This document shows, piece by piece, positions 1-7,471 of a DNA stretch of 64,000 nt. The stretch is from positions 62,001 to 126,000 of the forward strand of contig JAZOCC010000021.1 of the NCBI GenBank assembly GCA_045596385.1, read 5' to 3'. This DNA is from SIG307 sp045596385 (GTDB lineage: Bacteria > Bacillota > Clostridia > Lachnospirales > Lachnospiraceae). Made by a program: the position numbers and the translations under genes. Under the pieces are notes generated by a model, which saw only the letters and a list, made by a program, of their open reading frames with translations, did not search any database and was not told the origin of the DNA. Numbering within the stretch: position 1 is the first letter of the stretch; each line of letters starts with the position of its first letter.

Positions 1-1
1 G

Positions 2-280
2 GAGCGGGAGGTTGATTTTTCTCAAACGGATGAAGAGAGAGCCGCCGATTTGGACGAAACTAATTTTATAGACGGATATGATTTAGACGTGGACGCATTT
101 GTCTGCGAGGAAATCTTGCTTGGGTTCCCCATGAAGGTTCTGTGTCAGGAAGACTGCAAAGGAATCTGCAAGGTTTGCGGAGCAAATCTGAACGAGGGCG
201 AGTGTGGTTGTGACCGCACGGAACTGGATCCGAGAATGTCTGTTATCCGAGATATTTTTAACAACTTTAAGGAGGTGTAA
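2..280 (+). CDS. yceD: YceD/DUF177 family protein, C-terminal part
   Basis: The gene is cut by the window edge. The 92 visible residues read in frame from base 2 and end two bases before rpmF. A CQEDCKGIC motif followed by CKVCGANLN and CGC matches the C-terminal cysteine-bearing region of DUF177 (YceD) proteins. In plants and bacteria the family is linked to 23S rRNA accumulation and is almost always encoded just upstream of rpmF, as here. The tight spacing implies co-transcription and probably translational coupling with rpmF. The N-terminal half is not visible. Confidence rests on the cysteine motifs plus the rpmF neighbour. Confidence 0.9.
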   Translation, partial: EREVDFSQTDEERAADLDETNFIDGYDLDVDAFVCEEILLGFPMKVLCQEDCKGICKVCGANLNEGECGCDRTELDPRMSVIRDIFNNFKEV

Positions 281-282
281 TC

Positions 283-465
283 ATGGGAGCAATTTGTCCG
301 AAGAATAAGCATTCCAAGGCAAGAAGAGACAGTCGTAGAGCAAACTGGAAGATGACTGCTCCGAATCTTGTTAAGTGCAGCAAGTGTGGCGCGCTTATGA
401 TGCCGCACAGAGTATGTAAGGCTTGCGGTTCTTACAACAAGAAGGAAATCATCGCAGCTGAGTAA
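283..465 (+). CDS. rpmF: 50S ribosomal protein L32
   Basis: This is a 60-residue, very basic protein of normal L32 length. It opens with the family's KNKHSKARRDSRRANWK-like stretch and carries two CxxC pairs (CSKCG and CKACG) about 11 residues apart, the zinc-binding form of L32. An AAGGAGGTG ribosome-binding site lies just before the ATG, inside the end of yceD. It forms part of the large ribosomal subunit. In many Firmicutes plsX and fatty-acid genes follow, but here a strong terminator follows directly, so the operon ends with rpmF. Confidence 0.97.
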   Translation: MGAICPKNKHSKARRDSRRANWKMTAPNLVKCSKCGALMMPHRVCKACGSYNKKEIIAAE

Positions 466-494
466 TTCACTTGAATGAGTAAATTCAGACATTA

Positions 495-521
495 GAGGAC
501 TCTTTGGGGTCCTCTTTTTGT
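495..521 (+). terminator. Intrinsic terminator after rpmF
   Basis: AGAGGAC pairs with GTCCTCT across an 8-base loop and is followed by a run of T. It ends the yceD-rpmF transcript. Confidence 0.9.
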
Positions 522-586
522 TTACTTGCGGTGTGTTTTATGCAACATTTATGCAAACTATTAGTTTACTATGCAGATAAATATGA

Positions 587-617
587 AAAGGCACTGTCTT
601 TGGTTGGGAGTGCCTTT
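587..617 (-). terminator. Terminator for the minus-strand zinc-ribbon gene
   Basis: AAAGGCACT pairs with AGTGCCTTT and lies just past the stop of the 625-1197 gene. Read on the minus strand the stem is followed by a short T-rich tract. The 9-bp perfect stem could act in both directions. Confidence 0.7.
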
Positions 618-624
618 GACTGAT

Positions 625-1197
625 TTAATGGTGGGTTACAATTACTACGGCATCTGGGTAAAAATAATCGTTACTACTAAAGGATGTATCTCCATCGATT
701 GAGACACTTACTACTTTGCCGTTTTTCCATAGTGCAAGCCCTGTGTCTTTTAAATCAACGGATGTTACATTTGTAAAACCAAGGAGTTTTAATTGTTCTA
801 CAACTGCTTCATAATCGGTTTCTTCATACTCATAAGATGCGCCTGCAGAGATTTTTCCTGATTCCATTGCGGAGTCTTCTGTTTCTATAGATCCATTGCG
901 TACAATATAAGTAAATCCCAAAATAATGAGTCCAACGAATATGATTAATAAAAACACGCAAATTTTAGTTTCTGTGGCTTCGTTTTTTGCTTTTATTATC
1001 TCGGCCTCATTAATATTTCGCTGTGTATGAGTTATATTTTTAGTGATATTGATATTTTGGTTAATGGTATATTCTCTTTTTCCGTCATCCACGGAAAACA
1101 TCTGTCCGCAATATGGACAATGAATATAGTTTCTGTCGTCGATTTTTATGTCTAATGAGCCGTTACAACTCGGACAAGTTAACTTATGTAATTCCAT
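625..1197 (-). CDS. Zinc-ribbon, single-pass membrane protein with PASTA-like C-terminal domain
   Basis: The 190-residue protein starts with a zinc ribbon (CPSC at residues 8-11, CPYC about 17 residues on). A linker follows, then one membrane helix (roughly residues 80-100, ICVFLLIIFVGLIILGF), then an extracytoplasmic domain of about 70 residues. That domain runs VVEQLKLLGFTNVTSVDL and ends in DAVVIVTHH, the pattern of PASTA-like domains. The start is supported by AAAGGAGTTCTATT before the ATG. A cytoplasmic metal-bound ribbon joined to an outside domain suggests sensing or scaffolding, but no precise function can be assigned. It stands alone, facing rpmF and diverging from rho. Confidence 0.75.
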   Translation of the reverse strand: MELHKLTCPSCNGSLDIKIDDRNYIHCPYCGQMFSVDDGKREYTINQNINITKNITHTQRNINEAEIIKAKNEATETKICVFLLIIFVGLIILGFTYIVRNGSIETEDSAMESGKISAGASYEYEETDYEAVVEQLKLLGFTNVTSVDLKDTGLALWKNGKVVSVSIDGDTSFSSNDYFYPDAVVIVTHH

Positions 1198-1452
1198 AAT
1201 AGAACTCCTTTGTGCCAGACAATATATGGTTTTGCTTCTTTTCTCATCAATATCTATATTCTATCACATAACAGGATGATTGTTAATATACATTTTTTAG
1301 TGATGTTGTCCTTGCATTTTACATTGTGTTATGATAAACTGAGGAGGAAAAAAGACGTTGTAGCGTTCTTGTTTTCAATACGATTCTGTAAAAAATCCCA
1401 TTTTAGATTGTAAATTAATAATTCAATGAAAGATAGAGCGTAGTAAGGAATG

Positions 1453-1461
1453 TGATATAAT
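1453..1461 (+). promoter_or_regulatory. Extended -10 promoter of rho
   Basis: TGA precedes a perfect TATAAT (1456-1461), giving an extended -10 with no clear -35 at the usual distance. It lies 24 bases before the rho start and leaves a very short leader. The rest of the 287-base gap between the divergent genes (1198-1484) is AT-rich. I see no RNA element in it, and the one short open frame there lacks a ribosome-binding site. Confidence 0.55.
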
Positions 1462-1484
1462 ATCTGTTATCTCGAGGAGGTTAT

Positions 1485-3245
1485 ATGGAGAAGTATCTTG
1501 AAATGACAATTACACAGTTAAAGGAAGAGGCGAAGAATCGCGGTCTTAAGGGCACTTCCGCGATGAAAAAGCAGGAACTGGCGGAGCTTCTTTCTAACGT
1601 GGACAAGATGTTGGCGCAGAAGCAGGAAAAAAATGCAGAAGCATCGGCAGCAAAGACAGAAAAAGCGCCTGCTGCGAAACAGGAAAAGACTCGTGAAGGT
1701 GTGGAGCGCCCGCAGAGTAGTCAGGGCCGTCCGGCTGTAGCCCGCCCGCAAGGAAGTCAGGAGCGCTCGGCTATGTCCCGTCCGGCATCGGTTCGTCCGC
1801 AGGAAGGTCAGGAGCGTCCGATGACGTCTCGTCCGCAAAGTAGTCAGGAGCGTCCGAATATGACCCGTCCGCAGGGAGGTCAGGAACGGCCGATGCAACC
1901 GCGCCCGCAGGGAAGTATGGAGCGTCCGGTGATGCAGAGACCGCAAGGAGACCGCCCGATGCAGGGAGGCCAGGAGCGTACGATGGCACCGCGTCCGCAG
2001 CCGGAGCAGCCGCGTACGGCAGAGGCACCAAAGCCTACACCGGAAGGTACGGCAGAGAGTGCACCGCAGCAGGGACATCGTTTTGATCCGGAGAAGGCCA
2101 GTCCGGAGGATATTAAGCGTCTGGACAGCGGAGAGACCCGCAAGGGTATTTTGGAGGTTATGCCGGATAATTTCGGCTTTATCCGTTGCGATAACTTTTT
2201 GCCGGGGGATAATGATGTATATGTTTCTCCGTCACAGATTCGCAAGTACGGTTTGAAGACCGGTGATATTGTTTGCGGTAATACGAAGATTCGTATGCAG
2301 AACGAGAAATTTTCCGCACTTTTGTATATTAAGGATGTAAATGGTTTGCCGGCTGAGGTAATTGCTAAGCGTAAGCGTTTTGAGGATTTGACCCCGATTT
2401 TCCCGAATGAGCGTATCCATCTGGAGACGCCGGGATGCAGTCTTTCCATGCGTATGGTGGATTTGATTTCCCCGATCGGTAAGGGACAGCGAGGTATGAT
2501 TGTTTCCCAGCCGAAGACCGGTAAAACGACGTTGTTGAAGCAGATCGCAAAAGCAATCACAAAGAATCATCCGGATATGAATATGATTATTCTGCTCATT
2601 GACGAGCGTCCGGAGGAAGTAACGGATATTAAGGAGTCCATCGAGGGCGACAAGGTAGAAGTGATTTATTCTACGTTTGACGAGCTTCCGGAGAATCATA
2701 AGCGTGTGTCCGAGATGGTAATTGAGCGTGCGAAGCGTCTTGTGGAGCAGAAGCAGGATGTAGTGATTTTACTTGACAGTATTACCCGTCTGGCCCGTGC
2801 ATACAACCTGACGGTGGCACCGAGCGGACGTACCTTGTCCGGCGGTCTTGATCCGGCGGCCCTTCATATGCCGAAGAAGTTTTTCGGTGCCGCAAGAAAT
2901 ATGCGTGAGGGCGGCAGTTTGACCATTCTTGCCACGGCATTAGTGGATACCGGCAGTCGTATGGACGATGTGGTATTCGAGGAATTTAAGGGTACCGGTA
3001 ACATGGAACTTCAGCTTGATCGTAATCTTTCCGAGCGCAGAGTATTCCCGGCTATCGATTTGCCGCGTTCCAGTACCCGTCGCGACGATTTGCTTCTGAC
3101 CCCGGAGGAGCAGGAGGCAACGTCTCTTATGCGTCGTTTGTTTAACGGAGCAAAGGCGGAGGAGTCCATCGAGAATATTATGCGTACGTTCCAGAGCACA
3201 AAAAACAATGCGGAATTTGTACAGATGATTAAAAAGTTCCGGTAA
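1485..3245 (+). CDS. rho: Transcription termination factor Rho with long disordered insert
   Basis: The product has 586 residues against about 420 for E. coli Rho. Residues 1-40 form the Rho_N SAP-like helical domain. Residues 41-198 are a low-complexity linker rich in Arg, Pro, Gln, Glu and Met. Residues 215-285 are the cold-shock-like RNA-binding domain (GFIRCDNFLPGDNDVYVS), and 320-586 the RecA-like motor. Walker A reads SQPKTGKTT near 341-349, followed by LLIDERPEEVTD, and Walker B is VVILLDSITRLARAYN. The start has CGAGGAGG five bases upstream. The ATPase core looks intact, so it should be an active hexameric RNA translocase. ung follows 49 bases later and is probably co-transcribed. Confidence 0.97.
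   Translation: MEKYLEMTITQLKEEAKNRGLKGTSAMKKQELAELLSNVDKMLAQKQEKNAEASAAKTEKAPAAKQEKTREGVERPQSSQGRPAVARPQGSQERSAMSRPASVRPQEGQERPMTSRPQSSQERPNMTRPQGGQERPMQPRPQGSMERPVMQRPQGDRPMQGGQERTMAPRPQPEQPRTAEAPKPTPEGTAESAPQQGHRFDPEKASPEDIKRLDSGETRKGILEVMPDNFGFIRCDNFLPGDNDVYVSPSQIRKYGLKTGDIVCGNTKIRMQNEKFSALLYIKDVNGLPAEVIAKRKRFEDLTPIFPNERIHLETPGCSLSMRMVDLISPIGKGQRGMIVSQPKTGKTTLLKQIAKAITKNHPDMNMIILLIDERPEEVTDIKESIEGDKVEVIYSTFDELPENHKRVSEMVIERAKRLVEQKQDVVILLDSITRLARAYNLTVAPSGRTLSGGLDPAALHMPKKFFGAARNMREGGSLTILATALVDTGSRMDDVVFEEFKGTGNMELQLDRNLSERRVFPAIDLPRSSTRRDDLLLTPEEQEATSLMRRLFNGAKAEESIENIMRTFQSTKNNAEFVQMIKKFR
1707..1997 (+). repeat. Degenerate in-frame repeats coding the Rho disordered insert
   Basis: Residues 75-171 of Rho consist of about eight imperfect copies of a roughly 12-residue unit of the form RPQ-G/S-[GS]-QERP-M-x-x. 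The DNA copies (cgtccgcag...agtcaggagcgtccg) are similar but not identical, so the array has been under drift and expansion rather than recent duplication. There are no predicted helices, and the segment is positively charged and proline-rich. Confidence 0.85.
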
Positions 3246-3294
3246 GGTTACACACGAGAGAAATGAGACCGAAGAAAAAGTTCGGGAGGAGTTT

Positions 3295-3969
3295 ATGGCT
3301 GCAATTGATAACGATTGGTTGCCGGCAGTGAATGCCGAGTTTAAGAAGCCGTATTATGCGGAGTTATACAAGTTTGTAAAGGAAGAGTACTCTAGGGTGG
3401 CGGTGTTTCCGCCGTCGGATGAGATTTTTTCGGCGTTACATTTGACGCCGCTGTCCAAGGTGAAAGTAGTGATTATCGGACAGGATCCGTACCACAACGT
3501 AGGACAGGCCCACGGGCTTTGCTTTTCCGTGCGCCCTGAGGTGGAGATTCCGCCGTCTCTGGTAAATATTTACAAGGAATTGCAGAGCGATTTGGGCTGT
3601 AAGATTCCGAATAACGGGTATCTGGTAAAGTGGGCAGAGCAGGGTGTACTGCTTCTGAATACGGTGCTGACGGTCCGTGCCCATCAGGCGAATTCCCATC
3701 AGGGAAAAGGCTGGGAGCAGTTTACCGACGCCATTATCCGGGCCGTAAACGCCGAGGACCGGCCGATTGCGTACCTGCTTTGGGGACGTCCGGCCCAGAG
3801 CAAGATGAGTATGTTAGATAATCCGAAGCATAAAGTATTTACCGCACCCCATCCGAGTCCGCTTTCCGCCCACAGAGGGTTCTTTGGGTGTAAGCACTTT
3901 TCCCAGGCAAATGCGTTTTTGGAGGAGAACGGATTGGAACCGATTGACTGGCAGATAGAGGATGTGTAA
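3295..3969 (+). CDS. ung: Uracil-DNA glycosylase, family 1
   Basis: The 224-residue protein is normal UNG length. The water-activating motif GQDPYHNVGQAHG puts the catalytic Asp at residue 64, and the DNA-intercalation motif HPSPLSAHRGFFGC puts the catalytic His at 183. A uracil-binding Asn lies in LLLNTVLTV. It excises uracil from DNA as the first step of base-excision repair in the cytoplasm. GGGAGGAG precedes the ATG. It lies 49 bases behind rho with no terminator visible between, suggesting shared transcription. Confidence 0.97.
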   Translation: MAAIDNDWLPAVNAEFKKPYYAELYKFVKEEYSRVAVFPPSDEIFSALHLTPLSKVKVVIIGQDPYHNVGQAHGLCFSVRPEVEIPPSLVNIYKELQSDLGCKIPNNGYLVKWAEQGVLLLNTVLTVRAHQANSHQGKGWEQFTDAIIRAVNAEDRPIAYLLWGRPAQSKMSMLDNPKHKVFTAPHPSPLSAHRGFFGCKHFSQANAFLEENGLEPIDWQIEDV

Positions 3970-4009
3970 GGTGTAAAACGAAGTATATTAGGAGATGCGG
4001 AGGTGTGTT

Positions 4010-4252
4010 ATGAGTAAGCTTACAAGTCGGATTGCGTGGCCGTTATTAGGTTTGTGGATGTTTTGCTTTGCCGTTGACTATTGTAGTGTAAAAATTCAAG
4101 GGAAGCCGGTGTTTTGTACTGTACAGGAGGAGAGTGGGACATATGTGTGTCCCGGTTACTCCTATAGGGTTTATAAGCATCCCATTACGGGCAGGAACGA
4201 GTTTATACTGGAAATGTTCGGAGAAGAGGAAGTGTGTACGCTGACAAATTAA
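4010..4252 (+). CDS. Small membrane-tethered ORFan (paralogue of 16136-16381)
   Basis: The ATG at 4010 is chosen because GGAGG lies six bases upstream. An ATG at 3995 would sit on top of that ribosome-binding site. The 80-residue product has one N-terminal hydrophobic segment (about residues 8-25) and then a short outside domain ending PGYSYRVYKHPITGRNEF...FGEEEVCTLTN. The gene at 16136-16381 repeats this plan (GYSYxxYxHPIxGRxE...FG...TN), so the C-terminal motif is conserved and the pair are paralogues. Each follows a housekeeping gene (ung and queA). Function unknown. Confidence 0.7.
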   Translation: MSKLTSRIAWPLLGLWMFCFAVDYCSVKIQGKPVFCTVQEESGTYVCPGYSYRVYKHPITGRNEFILEMFGEEEVCTLTN

Positions 4253-4267
4253 AGAAGAAATGAAAAC

Positions 4268-4303
4268 TCCCGAGACGTGACATTGTCTCGGGAATATCTT
4301 TTT
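4268..4303. terminator. Bidirectional terminator between convergent genes
   Basis: TCCCGAGAC pairs with GTCTCGGGA over an 8-base loop. A T-rich tract lies to the right and A-rich sequence to the left, so it can end both the plus-strand small gene and the minus-strand hicAB transcript. Confidence 0.85.
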
Positions 4304-4315
4304 CCTTGCGTGATG

Positions 4316-4708
4316 TTATTTCCAGCCGATTTTTTGAAGAAGAGCCTCTTGCAAAACCTGAGAAAAATTGATTCCCAGAGCCAGGGCTTCTTCGTTTAAC
4401 CATTCCGGGATGCTTAAGGTTTTCTTTACCGCCTTGGTGTTGTGCTTACGACGGTAAGCCGCTAAGTCAAGGGAGATAAGGGCAAGAGTAGCTCCTTCCG
4501 GTACGGTGATATCGGTCGGGAGTGAAGCCTTTGGGAGGTCTTTAGAGGTGTATTCTGAAACGCAAAGGCCCAAGGCATCTACTGCCATGGCATAGGTTTC
4601 CTCTAAGGTCTCACCTTGAGTGAAGCATTCCGGAAAATCCGGGAAGGATACCCAGAAGCCGCCCTCCGGGGCTGTATGAAATAATGCAAAGTAGAAGAGA
4701 GTGTTCAT
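4316..4708 (-). CDS. hicB: HicB-family antitoxin
   Basis: The 130-residue protein has the HicB RNase-H-like partial fold at its N-terminus (FPDFPECFTQGETLEETYAMAVDALGL). A C-terminal ribbon-helix-helix-like tail (KKTLSIPEWLNEEALALGINFSQVLQEAL) can bind DNA. HicB neutralises HicA and represses the operon. The gene lies 22 bases downstream of hicA, with GGAGG before the ATG. Toxin-first order is usual for HicAB systems. Confidence 0.9.
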   Translation of the reverse strand: MNTLFYFALFHTAPEGGFWVSFPDFPECFTQGETLEETYAMAVDALGLCVSEYTSKDLPKASLPTDITVPEGATLALISLDLAAYRRKHNTKAVKKTLSIPEWLNEEALALGINFSQVLQEALLQKIGWK

Positions 4709-4730
4709 GTTTACCTCCTTGTGTGGTGGG

Positions 4731-4919
4731 TTATTTTAATCCTGCTTGGCGTAGGATGGAATGTTCCAGACCTTTTTTCAAATCTTTGCAATGGAGAGGA
4801 ACAATGACCTGAACGCCGGTTTCGGGGTTATTCAGTTTTACATGAGAACCGTTTTGGTTAACGATGACAAAGTGATTTTTCTGTAAAAGAGAAATCATTT
4901 TCTTTGGTGTAAGTGGCAA
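4731..4919 (-). CDS. hicA: HicA-family mRNA interferase toxin
   Basis: This is a 62-residue double-stranded-RNA-binding-like fold. The catalytic His lies in the conserved NGSHVKL motif, followed by VIVPLHCKDLKKGLEHSILRQAGL, the standard HicA ending. HicA cleaves mRNA when not bound by HicB. The best start is TTG at 4919, about 11 bases after GGAAGGAG. No nearby in-frame ATG exists before the catalytic motif that would keep the first helix. The near-consensus promoter and operator lie just upstream. Confidence 0.9.
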   Translation of the reverse strand: MPLTPKKMISLLQKNHFVIVNQNGSHVKLNNPETGVQVIVPLHCKDLKKGLEHSILRQAGLK

Positions 4920-4951
4920 TTGTAATAATTCTCCTTCCTTATTATGTTTTT

Positions 4952-4980
4952 ATTATAATACGTAACAATACGTATGTCAA
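4952..4980 (-). promoter_or_regulatory. hicAB promoter with embedded operator
   Basis: On the minus strand TTGACA (4975-4980) and TATAAT (4952-4957) are separated by exactly 17 bases, a perfect consensus promoter. The spacer contains two copies of the palindrome TACGTA (4959-4964 and 4969-4974) ten bases apart. That is one helical turn and fits binding of a HicB dimer of dimers that would block RNA polymerase. Confidence 0.85.
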
Positions 4981-5014
4981 GACGAGCTGCATAGAGATTA
5001 GATAGGAGGAAAAA

Positions 5015-5611
5015 ATGAAAAATTACTTATTTCACGGTTCTTTTGTCTCGGGCATTAAGACGTTACATGCAACATCGAAGTTGCACGGAACCGAAGACAC
5101 AATGGTGGTGTATTTGACGGCAAATCCGGCATACGCCCTTTTTTATATTTGGGACGCGGAACATAATAAGAGAACCGGAAAGTATGTGACCTGCTTTATA
5201 AAGAATGGGAAAGTTTATTATGAGGAGCAGTTCCCGGACCAGTTAAAAGCCTTTTATCAGGAAGTATCGGGCTATTTGTATTGCATTCATCATACGGAGG
5301 ACTTTGCCAAGGTAGAAGGCTGGGAGGATATGTGGTATAGCGAGAAAGAAGCCGAGATTGAGGAGGCTCGGTATATTCCGGATGTGTACGAAGAACTGAT
5401 GAAGTACGAGAGGGAAGGTAAACTGGAAGTTATTTCTTATGAAAAGGTGGCTCCGGAACGGATAAAAGATTTATATGAGTACATGGTGCAGAAACTGGTG
5501 AATAAAGGTATTGTCAAACAGCCGGCTTGTGAGGAAGCGGTGTTCTATCAGACCTATTTTGAACCGGTGTGGAGGATGGCAAAGGAAAGAGCAGAAACGA
5601 ACGAAGAATAG
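5015..5611 (+). CDS. Hypothetical protein with ADP-ribosyltransferase-like N-terminus
   Basis: The 198-residue cytoplasmic protein has no signal or membrane segment. Its start, YLFHGSFVSGIKTLHATSKLHG, followed by VVYLTANPAYALFYIWD, resembles the His-Gly-Ser and Tyr-Leu-Ser/Thr strands that bind NAD in ART-fold proteins. A clear catalytic Glu cannot be assigned by eye among the many acidic residues after position 100. The start is well supported by AGGAGG. The gene diverges from hicAB, and its promoter region abuts the hicAB promoter. The ART assignment is an inference from pattern only. Confidence 0.6.
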   Translation: MKNYLFHGSFVSGIKTLHATSKLHGTEDTMVVYLTANPAYALFYIWDAEHNKRTGKYVTCFIKNGKVYYEEQFPDQLKAFYQEVSGYLYCIHHTEDFAKVEGWEDMWYSEKEAEIEEARYIPDVYEELMKYEREGKLEVISYEKVAPERIKDLYEYMVQKLVNKGIVKQPACEEAVFYQTYFEPVWRMAKERAETNEE

Positions 5612-5743
5612 AAAGCCTCTCTAAAAGTAGAAAAGGGACGGTTACAACCTTCGGTTGAGAAAAACACAATCCATTTGTTCGCTTCTGATTCCGGAAAAGG
5701 AATGCTACACTGAATTCATCAAAAGCAGAAAGGAGTCATACCT

Positions 5744-6679
5744 ATGACGATGAATGAGAACATTAAAACGCTTCGATTGCAGAAGCGTTTATCCCAGGAA
5801 GCACTTGGTGAATTGTTGGGTGTATCGGCACAGGCGGTATCGAAGTGGGAGCAGGGAATCACTTCCCCTGATATTTCCTTGTTGCCGGCATTGGCGGAGT
5901 GCTTCGGGGTGACCATTGACAGTTTGTTTCAGGGCGTACCGAAAAGAAAGTATCCGGGCTACGGAACAGAAAGAATGGAGTTGTATGCCATTTATGAAGA
6001 TGAGAACGGAACGGATGAGGACTTCCGGCGTGCGGAGGAAGCGTATCGCGAAGTGATTATGAACGGAAAAGCGAACATACAAGATTATCTGGACTATGCC
6101 GGGCTTCACAGAATACGGATGTATAAAGACAGAGAGCTTGCCATGCGCTATTACAGACGGGCGTTGGAAGAAGGAAAAGAACAGCGTGGGGACTCCTGGT
6201 TTGCCGCTCATCGTGACCTTGTACAATATTTGATTGCTCTTGGACGTACGGAGGATGCCATTGCTGAGAGTAGAAAGTGGTGTGAAGAGGAGCCGAATGC
6301 CCGTTGGACCCACGTATACCATGCGCAGGCGCTGGAAGGAGCCGGTCGGTTAGAGGAAGCATGGAAGGAGATAGAGATTGCACTTACGGTTCCGGATGAA
6401 GAGCTTGGAGTGGAATGGGTATCTACAGATGCAGGGGACTTATGTGCCATGCTGGGACGTTATGAGGAAGCCATTTCCTATTGGGATAAGGTTCCAAAGG
6501 ATTCTACCAGTATTTCTCATTTATTCTCCAAAGCGGAGATGTATGCTACTATGGGAGAGAAGGAAAAGGCGATTAAGCAATTCGAAGAAATCCTTGTCTG
6601 GCTGGAGGAACACGGATTTAATATGGAATTGGAGAGTGTGTATCCGCTTCAGAGAATCGAACAAATCAAGAATTCGTAG
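5744..6679 (+). CDS. XRE-family regulator with TPR-like C-terminus
   Basis: This is a 311-residue protein. Residues 5-58 are a Cro/C1 helix-turn-helix (IKTLRLQKRLSQEALGELLGVSAQAVSKWEQGITSPDISLLPALAECFGV). From about residue 90 to the end come repeated helical pairs typical of tetratricopeptide repeats (RRAEEAYREVIMNG, AMRYYRRALEEGKE, EEAISYWDKV, KEKAIKQFEEIL). Such proteins often sense peptides or partner proteins. AGGAG sits eight bases before the ATG. A weak promoter TTCTGA / TACACT lies at 5683-5711. Targets are unknown. Confidence 0.88.
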   Translation: MTMNENIKTLRLQKRLSQEALGELLGVSAQAVSKWEQGITSPDISLLPALAECFGVTIDSLFQGVPKRKYPGYGTERMELYAIYEDENGTDEDFRRAEEAYREVIMNGKANIQDYLDYAGLHRIRMYKDRELAMRYYRRALEEGKEQRGDSWFAAHRDLVQYLIALGRTEDAIAESRKWCEEEPNARWTHVYHAQALEGAGRLEEAWKEIEIALTVPDEELGVEWVSTDAGDLCAMLGRYEEAISYWDKVPKDSTSISHLFSKAEMYATMGEKEKAIKQFEEILVWLEEHGFNMELESVYPLQRIEQIKNS

Positions 6680-6680
6680 A

Positions 6681-6733
6681 AAAAAATGGCGTAGACTGTG
6701 AGCTTAAATGATTACAGTCTACGCTACTTTTTA
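6681..6733. terminator. Bidirectional terminator
   Basis: GCGTAGACTGT (6689-6699) pairs perfectly with ACAGTCTACGC (6714-6724). A run of A precedes the stem and T follows, so it serves both converging genes. Confidence 0.93.
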
Positions 6734-7462
6734 TTCCAGTATCATTTCAATTCCGCGTTTTATCGTCTCCGCATCCAGAGCACTGCTTCCTTGGGCAATC
6801 AGATGACCTTCGGCGTTAATGAAGTAAGTCACCGGAATGCCGTATACCTGATAGGTGTAGGCGGCGTCGGTGTCTTTATCGTAATATACCGGAAAGGTAT
6901 AACCGCTACTGTCTAAAAAGGTAGTGGCGGTTTTCATGGTTTCCTGGGCTCCGTCGGTTAAGTTTACCATGACAAAGTGAATCTCTTCGCCGTATTCTTT
7001 ATAGATTTCTTCAAAATCAGGCATTTCTTTTTTGCACGGGCCGCACCAACTGGCCCAGAAGTTTAGGACCACAGGCTTTCCGCGAAAATCCGACAAACGG
7101 ACGGTGTTACCCTCGCGGTCATAGACAGTGAAGTCCGGTGCCATGAACGGGGCGTTCTCATCGGTGGAAGTGTCGCCAGAGTTGTTTCCGGAAGAGGTTC
7201 CGTTGCCTTCGGAAGACGAATTATTGTTTTCGGAGGAGGTTCCCGGAACGGAGGTTGGTTCGTTGGAGCTGCCTTCGGCTGTGCCATTGTTATCGGTAGT
7301 TTCGTTGTCTTCAGAAATATTATTTGAGTCGGATGTGTCATTCTGTATCAACAAATTATCCGGCTTCATGTTATCTCCCAGCTTTGCGTATAAGAAAGAT
7401 GCGCCACCGATAAGAACAATCAACAGAATGGATACGATAATCAAAGTCTTTTTATTTTCCAT
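6731..7462 (-). CDS. TlpA/ResA-like membrane-anchored thioredoxin
   Basis: The 243-residue protein has one N-terminal membrane helix (residues 6-26). A long Ser/Thr/Asn/Glu/Gly-rich tether (about 38-105) follows, then a thioredoxin fold with the redox motif WASWCGPC (Cys140, Cys143). The cis-proline is in YGIPVTYF. This is the arrangement of extracytoplasmic thiol-disulfide oxidoreductases that take electrons from CcdA. It follows ccdA after 9 bases with AAGGAGG before the ATG, so the two form an operon. Substrates are unknown; haem maturation seems less likely than reduction of surface protein disulfides in an anaerobe. Confidence 0.92.
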   Translation of the reverse strand: MENKKTLIIVSILLIVLIGGASFLYAKLGDNMKPDNLLIQNDTSDSNNISEDNETTDNNGTAEGSSNEPTSVPGTSSENNNSSSEGNGTSSGNNSGDTSTDENAPFMAPDFTVYDREGNTVRLSDFRGKPVVLNFWASWCGPCKKEMPDFEEIYKEYGEEIHFVMVNLTDGAQETMKTATTFLDSSGYTFPVYYDKDTDAAYTYQVYGIPVTYFINAEGHLIAQGSSALDAETIKRGIEMILE

Positions 7463-7471
7463 GTTGCCTCC

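Noticed and set aside
1210..1413. A 67-codon frame between the zinc-ribbon gene and rho
   Set aside because: No ribosome-binding site, hydrophobic AT-driven composition, and it lies in the promoter gap.
1707..1997. The regular DNA repeats in rho as a CRISPR array
   Set aside because: Units are in frame, degenerate, about 36 bases with no spacer alternation, and lie within a coding domain.
1880..2560. Open frames of 226 and 186 codons antisense to rho
   Set aside because: They mirror the Arg/Pro/Gln repeats and give low-complexity products rich in Ser, Arg, Leu or Cys with no start signals.
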